From: Chitinophagales bacterium
GTDB taxonomy: Bacteria > Bacteroidota > Bacteroidia > Chitinophagales > Chitinophagaceae
Reading direction: 5' to 3'
Length of the DNA stretch: 49,035 nt
Assembly (NCBI GenBank): GCA_015655015.1
Contig: JAATFV010000075.1
Span: 1 to 49,035 of the forward strand
A program made the translations under genes and the position numbers. This document shows positions 43,123-49,035 of this stretch, one piece after another. Within the stretch, counting starts at the first letter, position 1. Every line of letters begins with the position of its first letter. The notes beneath the pieces were generated by a model. That model was not told the DNA's origin and ran no database searches. It saw only the letters and a list, made by a program, of their open reading frames with translations.

Positions 43123-44790
43123 CTATTTTTCCAGGTAGAGCTTGTCGGCAGGGATCAATTGTTTGGGGATGCCCGGCCCTTTATAAAAGGCATCCAGCCA
43201 GAAACCTCCCTGTGCATTATAATACTCTACCCGGATGGCATGTTTTCCCGGCGTGAGCCTGACAGAGCCCGAACGTTCCGTTATCCCATGATCGCCATCA
43301 TTATTGACGACTGCTGCCCCGTCGATGAATAATTTGCTGCCGTCGTCCGACCGGGTGTAAAAGGTATAATCCCCTGCCGTTTCCGTCAGGATCCAGCCCT
43401 CCCATACGGCCCCGAAAGTGGAGCTGTCCTTTTCCTGGTAAGAAAGGATCTGGTCCCTGTCGAGGCTGAACTCATAACTACTCCATTCATGAGTAGCGGG
43501 AATAGCCGGGAATACGGGCAGATGATCCCAGCCCAATGTACCGGGATAGAACTTCGCTTTTAATCCATGCCCCTTTCCGGACCGTACCAACCGGTAATAG
43601 GCCTGGACGGGAGGGCTTTCATTGCCGGCTGCGTCAATGGACAAGGCCGTGATCACCGTAGTCCTGTCCAGGATAAAAGGGTGGGTATAAAGGGTCCCCG
43701 AGCTCGTAGGACGGGAGCCATCTGTAGTATAATAGATCCGGCTTCCTTCAGCAACAGGGCGCATGCTTACCGTAGCCGTTGAATCCACGTATAATCCCCC
43801 GGCCTGCCGGTACAGGTACCGGTCGGGATAAAGTCTGGGGCTTGGGATCAGCCCCTTGCCCAGATAAAGATTGGCCGGTTCCCCGAAACCGGTAAAAGCG
43901 CTCCTTACAGGCCGGCCTGTCCAGGCATAAGGAGGAATGATATGCAAAGCAAAGGCGATCGTGGCAGCCAGATCATAGGTATATACCTGCTGCTGAACTT
44001 TATATCCTTTTTTAATGCCCTTTCCGTTCAGGATCATACAAATTTCGGCTTCTTCTACGGTGGCGCCCCCATGTCCGTATCCCATCCCGCCATGGTCGGC
44101 TGTAACAATGAACAGCGTAGAGGAGCCCATCCCGGCGGTCTGAACGGCTGTATATACCTGTCCGATCAGGGAGTCTGCTTTGGACACCGCCTGGTAGTAG
44201 GCCGGGGTGCCATGCCCGTGCTCATGCCCGGCGTCGTCTACAAAGTCCAGGTGCATAAAGGCAAAATCCGGTTTCTTCGCTTTTATATAGGCTGAAAAAG
44301 CATCTGCAGTAGAAGGACCGTCCGGTTCGTTCATATCATAATTCACCGCTGCCTTTTCGAAAAGGCGTCCAAAACCCTCCCATTGATAAACGGCTCCTAT
44401 CTCTGCCCGCGGTCTGTACCGCCGTATCCATCCGAAAATAGTTGGGAATATGCCCTCCTCGTCGCTTACGACAGGGGGTAAGCTATACTCCTGTCTGCCC
44501 CAGTCATTATCGGTAATGCCATGCAGCTCTGTTCCTCCCCCCATGATCATCGACGCCCAGTTGGGACTGCTGGAGGAAGGCAATACGGTCCGCACATTCC
44601 ATTTCACCGCCCCTTCTTCAATCAGCCGGTGCATGACAGGAGTGGACGCGCTGCGTATACCGTCGGGACTCATTCCATCCACGCCAACAACGATCACATG
44701 CTCAATGCCGGCAGGATAACGGCTTTCTGTCTGTGCGTATACAGTAAAAGAAACAGCCAGGACAACAAAGAGGAAAATGGGTCGCTTCAT
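43123..44790 (-). CDS. Secreted alkaline-phosphatase-superfamily phosphodiesterase with chitobiase-type and PA14 domains
   Basis: A 555-residue exported protein (signal MKRPIFLFVVLAVSFTVYA). Domain 1 (about 25-300) is a type I phosphodiesterase / nucleotide pyrophosphatase: IVVGVDGMSPDGIRSAST (metal Asp), SSSSPNWASMIMGGG (nucleophile region, Ser rather than the usual Thr), HLDFVDDAGHEHGHG and FIVTADHGGMGYGHGG. Domain 2 (about 340-400) is CHB_HEX_C_1-like (GSRIYYTTDGSRPTSSGTLY). Domain 3 (about 410-550) is PA14-like (YTRSDDGSKLFIDG), a carbohydrate-binding fold. It probably cleaves phosphate esters or sugar-linked phosphodiesters at the surface. Clustered with phosphate uptake genes. Confidence 0.88.
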   Translation of the reverse strand: MKRPIFLFVVLAVSFTVYAQTESRYPAGIEHVIVVGVDGMSPDGIRSASTPVMHRLIEEGAVKWNVRTVLPSSSSPNWASMIMGGGTELHGITDNDWGRQEYSLPPVVSDEEGIFPTIFGWIRRYRPRAEIGAVYQWEGFGRLFEKAAVNYDMNEPDGPSTADAFSAYIKAKKPDFAFMHLDFVDDAGHEHGHGTPAYYQAVSKADSLIGQVYTAVQTAGMGSSTLFIVTADHGGMGYGHGGATVEEAEICMILNGKGIKKGYKVQQQVYTYDLAATIAFALHIIPPYAWTGRPVRSAFTGFGEPANLYLGKGLIPSPRLYPDRYLYRQAGGLYVDSTATVSMRPVAEGSRIYYTTDGSRPTSSGTLYTHPFILDRTTVITALSIDAAGNESPPVQAYYRLVRSGKGHGLKAKFYPGTLGWDHLPVFPAIPATHEWSSYEFSLDRDQILSYQEKDSSTFGAVWEGWILTETAGDYTFYTRSDDGSKLFIDGAAVVNNDGDHGITERSGSVRLTPGKHAIRVEYYNAQGGFWLDAFYKGPGIPKQLIPADKLYLEK

Positions 44791-44808
44791 GGGGGGAAAG
44801 TACTTTAT

Positions 44809-44834
44809 TTCTTTCTTATGCTTCTTTCTTATGC
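44809..44834. repeat. 13-bp tandem duplication between two phosphatase genes
   Basis: TTCTTTCTTATGC occurs exactly twice in tandem (44809-44821 and 44822-44834). It lies just upstream of the gene ending at 43123, in its probable promoter region. Confidence 0.75.
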
Positions 44835-44862
44835 GGGATTTCTTCTTAGATGGGATTACCTC

Positions 44863-44886
44863 TTATTTACTTGTGTTATTTACTTG
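44863..44886. repeat. 11-bp duplication overlapping a stop codon
   Basis: TTATTTACTTG occurs at 44863-44873 and 44876-44886, separated by TG. On the minus strand the second copy holds the final Lys codon and TAA stop (44880-44882) of the gene ending at 44880, and the first repeats them after the stop. Confidence 0.75.
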
Positions 44887-46148
44887 CTGCCTGTCATCCG
44901 ATCCACAGAAGCAAGAGGTGTCAGAGGGGCCGCGGCTGTGGCAGCAGGCGTTAGAGACGCGGGCATTTTAGCCATAGGGCCGTCATTAGCGGCGGCCTGG
45001 TGAAAAGGAACAGGCTTACCCGGCGGATATCCTGCACCGGAAGGGGCTCCCATCAATAAGGCAATAGTAGAGGCCAGCTGTTTCTGATACACCTGTCCCC
45101 GGGTCTTAAGTTCGCCTTCCGGAAGAATATCCGGGCCCATCATTGCTACCCAGACCTGTGCCGAACCATTCGCCCAAAATCCGTGGGTGGTCCATTTACC
45201 GGTCTTCCATCCCCTTCCATGATCGGTAGTGATCAGCAGCGTGGTGCTGTCTTTATAATAAGGATCGGTCTGAATGGTATACCATAATTCGGCGATCATC
45301 TGGTCTATATGACTGGCATGCTGCAGGTAAAGGTCATACCTGCCTGCATGAGCGCATTCGTCCGTCTCTCCCAATCCAAGGTATACAACGGAAGGATGAT
45401 GCCGGTCGATGTATTCCCGGGCGCTGAGGTAAGTGAGCAGATCATAACGGGTCTTTGAACCGGGCATATTTTCCTGTACGCTATCGATCATTTCTGCGGT
45501 CGTATCATTTTGTTCATTCAATTTTTCATAACCGCTGTTGATAGACAATCCGCTGCGTGTCCGGTTCAAAATATAGGGGAAGACATTCCATGAAGTAAAG
45601 ACCGCGACCTTCCCATGGTAGAACGGGTTATTATTGAGGTATTCCAGTACGTTGACATTTCTATTGTTGATAGGCAGGTTGGGACTGATCACCGCATCGG
45701 TATGCCCGGTAAAGATCTCATTATAGCCCGGGTAAGAGATCTTTAAGAAATTCTTAACATTGACCTTGTTGTCAAAAAGGCGGTTGCCGTATAGCTGACC
45801 TCTCTGTGCGATCGTATTCCAGAAAAATGGCATCAGCCGGCGTCTGCGTAATTCGGGAGTGGAATCCCAGTAAAGCTGCCGGGTCAGCACCGTGTCCTTT
45901 ACATACTCGCTATTGGCGACGAGTAAAGGGTCGGCCCCTGAAAAAATTTCCTGCCACCTGAATCCATCGATCGTGACGATGATGAGGCGCCGGGTTCTCG
46001 ACGGACCGGCGATCTGTCTCTGCAGACCGGTGGTCGGCAAGTCTGCAGCCTTGTCGGGCGGTGTCATGGGAACCTGCATTAGGGAAGGCTGAGCGGCGGC
46101 CCCGAAAAAAGAGCAGATGACCGCCAGCAAGAGCATGAATAATTTCAT
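44880..46148 (-). CDS. Secreted alkaline phosphatase / sulfatase superfamily protein
   Basis: A 422-residue exported protein. Start ATG 46148 gives a signal peptide (MKLFMLLLAVICSFFGAAA); the upstream in-frame ATG at 46190 lies beyond the promoter box. Superfamily motifs: LIIVTIDGFRWQEIFSGADP (metal Asp), ISYPGYNEIFTGHTD (nucleophile region), YLGLGETDECAHAGRYDLYL and LLITTDHGRGWKTGKWTTHG (metal Asp/His). Last 40 residues are Ala/Pro/Thr-rich and probably disordered. Substrate unknown; a phosphoesterase or phosphatidyl-ethanolamine-transferase relative. Part of the phosphate-themed neighbourhood. Confidence 0.87.
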   Translation of the reverse strand: MKLFMLLLAVICSFFGAAAQPSLMQVPMTPPDKAADLPTTGLQRQIAGPSRTRRLIIVTIDGFRWQEIFSGADPLLVANSEYVKDTVLTRQLYWDSTPELRRRRLMPFFWNTIAQRGQLYGNRLFDNKVNVKNFLKISYPGYNEIFTGHTDAVISPNLPINNRNVNVLEYLNNNPFYHGKVAVFTSWNVFPYILNRTRSGLSINSGYEKLNEQNDTTAEMIDSVQENMPGSKTRYDLLTYLSAREYIDRHHPSVVYLGLGETDECAHAGRYDLYLQHASHIDQMIAELWYTIQTDPYYKDSTTLLITTDHGRGWKTGKWTTHGFWANGSAQVWVAMMGPDILPEGELKTRGQVYQKQLASTIALLMGAPSGAGYPPGKPVPFHQAAANDGPMAKMPASLTPAATAAAPLTPLASVDRMTGSK

Positions 46149-46162
46149 TTTAATGGGTTTGC

Positions 46163-46170
46163 CAAAGTTA
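46163..46170 (-). promoter_or_regulatory. -7 promoter box for the secreted phosphatase gene
   Basis: On the minus strand this reads TAACTTTG, matching TAnnTTTG, with 14 bases to the ATG at 46148. It supports the shorter start, since the alternative ATG at 46190 is upstream of this box. Confidence 0.45.
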
Positions 46171-46230
46171 CTCCGGGGACATGACCGCATGTTTAATGGA
46201 ACATTAATTTAACATTATCCCTGTTCCCGG

Positions 46231-46276
46231 AGCGGGGTACTTTACGCGGCGGTACTTTTACGCGGGGTACTTTTAA
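46231..46276. repeat. Three imperfect tandem units GCGGGGTACTTTTAC
   Basis: GCGGGGTACTTTAC, GCGGCGGTACTTTTAC and GCGGGGTACTTTTAAC follow one another directly in the divergent gap between the phosphatase and PAP2 genes. The units differ by one or two indels, so they are recent copies. Confidence 0.7.
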
Positions 46277-46349
46277 CTTAACCATAATCTTCCGGTCATC
46301 CTGGTATAAAGTAAAGTATATAGTTTTAGCTGCACCAACTCCGGATAAT

Positions 46350-46982
46350 ATGCCTTTGCTTAAATGGCTGGATCATATTGATAAAGTTCTATTCATGCTC
46401 GTGCAGCATGATTCGGATCATTTCTTCCTGGATAAAATAATGCCGGTACTGCGGAACCCTTATACGTGGATACCTCTTTATATTTTCATGTTGTATTATT
46501 CTCTTCGCAAGGGGAAGAGCCAGGCCTGGGCCTTCATTATATTGAGCGTGCTGACCGTTGCCATTACGGATAGTGTTGCTGCTCAGCTGCTCAAGCCTCT
46601 GTTCGGACGCCTTCGTCCCTGTTATGATCCCGAGATGTCTTCTGTCCTGAGAGGGCTGGTGGACTGCGGCGGCCTGTATTCCATGCCATCCAATCATGCG
46701 GCCAACCACTTTGGACTGGCGGCTTTCTGGTATTTTTCCATCAGGAAGATGAACGGTAAAAAATGGAGCTGGTTATGGTTATGGGCGGCGTGCATCTGTT
46801 ATGCACAGATCTATGTGGGGAAACATTATCCTTTCGATGTCCTGGCGGGTTCCTTCGTGGGCTTTATAACGGGCCTGGGTATATCCAGACTCTTCGCGTA
46901 CTGGGCTGGCAGGCAGGGCGACCGCCGCAACGTCTTTACGTTCCTGTTCAAAAAGTCTCCTGAAAAGCCTCTTGAAATATAA
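46350..46982 (+). CDS. PAP2-family membrane phosphatase
   Basis: A 210-residue membrane protein with about five or six helices carrying all three PAP2 motifs: LKPLFGRLRPC (KxxxxxxRP), PSNHAANHFG (PSxH) and YVGKHYPFDVLAG (SR-like block with HxxxD). Dephosphorylates lipid phosphates such as undecaprenyl pyrophosphate, phosphatidic acid or lipid A-type substrates; the exact substrate is not predictable. It stands directly before a GT39 glycosyltransferase, suggesting a shared link to undecaprenyl-phosphate or lipid A decoration. Confidence 0.9.
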   Translation: MPLLKWLDHIDKVLFMLVQHDSDHFFLDKIMPVLRNPYTWIPLYIFMLYYSLRKGKSQAWAFIILSVLTVAITDSVAAQLLKPLFGRLRPCYDPEMSSVLRGLVDCGGLYSMPSNHAANHFGLAAFWYFSIRKMNGKKWSWLWLWAACICYAQIYVGKHYPFDVLAGSFVGFITGLGISRLFAYWAGRQGDRRNVFTFLFKKSPEKPLEI

Positions 46983-46998
46983 CCGGCATCGTCTTGAT

Positions 46999-47083
46999 AA
47001 AACGCTGAAAGCGTTTTGTCCGAAGGACAGACATTAGCCATTTGCCGGAGATGCGCTAAATTTCCAACAGAGCATCTCCGGCA
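46999..47083 (+). repeat. Structured repeat copy F (also terminator-like)
   Basis: P1 AAAACGC-TGAAA-GCGTTTT (46999-47017), P2 GTCC-GAA-GGAC (47018-47028), linker AGACATTAGCCA, P3 TGCCGGAGATGC (47043-47054) with GCATCTCCGGCA (47072-47083), and loop TAAATTTCCAAC. A T-run follows (47085-47092), so in this context P3 can act as a rho-independent terminator for the PAP2 gene. Confidence 0.8.
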
Positions 47084-47106
47084 CATTTTTTTATACCTTT
47101 ACTGCG

Positions 47107-48834
47107 ATGACCGATCCACATAGCTACTCCTGGGACAGCTGGCTGCAAAAATGGTTTGTACGACTCCTGGTACCCGCTATCCTGGTAAATGCCGGCGGAT
47201 TGTTGATCACTATTCTGGAACCTGACGGCGCCCTCTATGCGACCATCGCCAAGACGATCGCCCGTACAGGAGACTTTATCAACTTGCGGGTGGAAGGAAA
47301 GGATTGGCTGGACAAGCCCCATTTCCCTTTTTGGATGGCGGCTCTGAGCTTCCGCCTTTTCGGAATGAATAGCTTTGCTTACAAATTCCCGGCGCTCCTG
47401 TTCTGGGCGGCCGGCGCGTGGTATACATACCGGTTGGCCCGCTCTCTTTATGGGAAGCCCACTGCTCAGCTGGCGACGCTCATCTATGTCTCCGCGGCTC
47501 ACCTGGTCATTTCTAATAATGATGTCCGGGCCGAGCCTTATCTTACCGCCCTTGTCATCGGGTCAGTCTTTCATTTTTATAAGGCTGCGCGGATGAATAC
47601 CGGAAAAGCGGGGTGGGGCGCCGGTTTTGTTGCAGGGCCCGGGGTGCACCTGGCAGCGGGTTCCTTGCTGGCCGCCTGTGCCGTCATGACAAAGGGCCCC
47701 TTTGTATTGATAACGATTGCTGCGGGTCTGGTCCTCGACTGGATCCTGAGAAAAGAATGGACCCAGTTCCGGAATATCCGCTGGTGGATCGCCCTGCTGC
47801 TGATTGGCCTCTTTATCACTCCTGAGCTGTATTGTCTGTATATCCAGTTCGATCTTCACCCGGAGAAAATAGTATTCGGTCATACGGGAGTGTCAGGGAT
47901 CCGCTTTTTCTTTTGGGATAGCCAGTTTGGCCGTTTCTTCAATACAGGTCCTATAAAAGGGAGCGGTGATCCGTTCTTTTATTTTCATACGCTCTTATGG
48001 GCTTTTTTACCCTGGTCCTTGCTGCTGTACGCGGCCGTGGTGCAGAAATGCAGGAAGAACGATAGCCGGTCTGTCCCGGGAGATGCTATTTGCCTGGGTG
48101 CGGCGCTCGCGAGCTTTATCATATTCTCTCTTTCCCGCTTTCAGCTGCCTCATTATCTTAATATTCTCTTCCCTTTTTTTGCTATTCTTACCGCAGGATA
48201 TCTGCTCCGGATCCGCCGGAAAAAGACGCAAAAGATCGTTGGCGCCGTCCAGCAGGTGATTACGCTCCTGCTGCCGCTCCTGCTTCTTTTTCTTACCGTA
48301 GTTGTTCATTTCAAAGGCTGGCCTTTTATAATGTGCAGTATCGTTGCGCTCTCTCTCCTTTCCTTCCGGATCTTCCGGGGCGGTGGGCTGCCGGCGGTAA
48401 CGGCGCGTTGTTTCTGGGCGGCGCTCCTGGTCTATACGTTTATCAATTTTTGCCTGTATCCCGCGATTCTCCAATACCAGGCGGGCACGGAAGCGGGGAA
48501 TTATGTCAGCAGGCTGAAAGGTCCGGTGACTGTTCCCACTATATATATGCCGGAGGAAACTCCTGCGAATTATTCTTTCGAATTCTATTGCAGGCTACCC
48601 GTTCAACGGATCCCTGTCAGCAGCCTGGCCCGGATACCGGGGCAAAGCGCTGTTCTGGCCTTTCTGCCAACGGCTTACGCTGACAGTCTTCTGCAAAAAG
48701 GGTTCCGGGTGGAAGAAATAAAAAAGTTCCCCAACTTTCATATCAGCCAGCTGACGGGGGAGTTTTTAAATTATAAGACGCGGGCATCGACCCTGGAATG
48801 GTATTCCCTGGTCAGCATCCATACCGGAAGATGA
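47107..48834 (+). CDS. GT39/ArnT-like membrane glycosyltransferase
   Basis: A 575-residue membrane protein with about 12 helices. The first periplasmic loop carries ITILEPDGALYATIAKTIAR and VEGKDWLDKPHFPFWMAALS, typical of GT39/GT83 (ArnT, PMT-like) transferases that use polyprenyl-phosphate sugars, with the catalytic acidic residue in the EPDG segment. A second conserved stretch is YRLARSLYGKPTAQLATLIY. The C-terminal about 120 residues form a soluble domain (GPVTVPTIYMPEETPANYSF). Acceptor and donor sugars unknown, perhaps lipid A or a surface glycan. A near-match promoter (TACCTTTA) lies 6 bases before the start. Confidence 0.9.
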   Translation: MTDPHSYSWDSWLQKWFVRLLVPAILVNAGGLLITILEPDGALYATIAKTIARTGDFINLRVEGKDWLDKPHFPFWMAALSFRLFGMNSFAYKFPALLFWAAGAWYTYRLARSLYGKPTAQLATLIYVSAAHLVISNNDVRAEPYLTALVIGSVFHFYKAARMNTGKAGWGAGFVAGPGVHLAAGSLLAACAVMTKGPFVLITIAAGLVLDWILRKEWTQFRNIRWWIALLLIGLFITPELYCLYIQFDLHPEKIVFGHTGVSGIRFFFWDSQFGRFFNTGPIKGSGDPFFYFHTLLWAFLPWSLLLYAAVVQKCRKNDSRSVPGDAICLGAALASFIIFSLSRFQLPHYLNILFPFFAILTAGYLLRIRRKKTQKIVGAVQQVITLLLPLLLLFLTVVVHFKGWPFIMCSIVALSLLSFRIFRGGGLPAVTARCFWAALLVYTFINFCLYPAILQYQAGTEAGNYVSRLKGPVTVPTIYMPEETPANYSFEFYCRLPVQRIPVSSLARIPGQSAVLAFLPTAYADSLLQKGFRVEEIKKFPNFHISQLTGEFLNYKTRASTLEWYSLVSIHTGR

Positions 48835-48894
48835 CCAGGGTTGGCACACGGACTCATCCAGGATATTTTTTCAATTTGCACCTACGGGGCTGGC

Positions 48895-49035
48895 TCACTG
48901 TTCATCCGCGCTCGGCCCGTAACTCCCCGGAATAGGAACATCCAGCAACCGGAGGAATACTCCCAGCTGGGCCCGGTGATGAACGATCTGGCAATAAGCC
49001 ATGCGGATGATCTCTCCTTTTGTAGCTACCTGGTA
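48895..49035 (-). CDS. DinB-family protein, 3' end (partial)
   Basis: The last 46 codons of a minus-strand gene that continues past the right edge. Translation includes YQVATKGEIIRMAYC, QIVHHRAQLGVFLRLLDVP and IPGSYGPSADEQ before a TGA (48895-48897). The HHRAQLG motif with metal-binding histidines and the closing IPGSYGPSADE are typical of Bacteroidota DinB/YfiT-like four-helix metal-dependent proteins. Function unknown; often related to thiol-dependent transferases. Only the C-terminus is visible. Confidence 0.85.
   Translation of the reverse strand, partial: YQVATKGEIIRMAYCQIVHHRAQLGVFLRLLDVPIPGSYGPSADEQ

Noticed and set aside
46149..46190. Upstream ATG of the secreted phosphatase
   Set aside because: It lies upstream of a -7 promoter box and spoils the signal peptide that starts at 46148.
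1..49035. tRNA, rRNA, prophage or insertion sequence
   Set aside because: No tRNA-like clover leaf, rRNA segment, transposase, integrase or phage structural gene was recognised anywhere in the window.

Overview
The window looks like a chromosomal segment from a member of the Bacteroidota, most likely Chitinophagaceae or a close relative. The reasons are a complete gldK-gldL-gldM-gldN set (core of the type IX secretion system and gliding apparatus), a secreted hydrolase with a type IX C-terminal sorting domain, lineage-typical genes (DUF4271 beside hemD, DUF4783 beside nadC), promoter elements of the Bacteroidetes TAnnTTTG type, and start codons that mostly lack a Shine-Dalgarno sequence. Base composition is about 50% GC throughout. 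I see no phage, IS transposase, CRISPR array, tRNA or rRNA.

Layout. 1-9.1 kb (+): DUF4271 membrane protein (cut by the window edge), hemD, a YyaL/DUF255 thioredoxin-fold protein, then gldKLMN. 9.3-15.6 kb (-): gpmI, then an ECF sigma factor, a membrane protein with a C-terminal beta-barrel, a lipoprotein and uvrC. 15.8-17.5 kb (+): DUF4783, nadC and a SUI1/eIF1-like protein. 17.6-25.1 kb: mostly (-), with a T9SS cargo hydrolase, icd, apaG (+), and OPT and POT peptide transporters. 25.6-28.0 kb (+): purD and tryptophan 2,3-dioxygenase. 28.6-35.6 kb (+): the cell-shape cluster mreB-mreC-mreD-mrdA-rodA and a metallo-beta-lactamase-fold hydrolase. 36-41 kb (-): a second ECF sigma module with a GYF-repeat membrane protein and a Spy-like protein, a transketolase C-terminal half, galE and rfbA. 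41-49 kb: a phosphate-themed group (PiT transporter, DUF47 partner, two secreted alkaline-phosphatase-superfamily enzymes, a PAP2 phosphatase), a GT39 glycosyltransferase, and the 3' end of a DinB-family gene at the right edge.

The most interesting non-coding signal is a dispersed family of structured repeats with about eight or nine copies (5271-5389, 19100-19164, 25209-25294, 25475-25559 reversed, 28079-28135, 28395-28480, 28481-28571, 46999-47083, and a degraded one near 41151-41210). A typical copy has a short hairpin P1, a mini-hairpin P2 around CGAAG, a conserved single-stranded linker (CATCATCAGA or similar), and a long hairpin P3 whose loop carries TTAAATTTC or similar. Stem sequences differ between copies but stay complementary, which is the signature of compensatory change. 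Other notable signals are -7 promoter boxes exactly four bases upstream of the start codon in three genes (predicted leaderless mRNAs), a perfect palindrome between gldM and gldN, short tandem duplications that include stop codons, and two different ECF sigma-membrane-protein modules.

All functional calls rest on reading motifs and gene order by eye. No database search or structure prediction was run.
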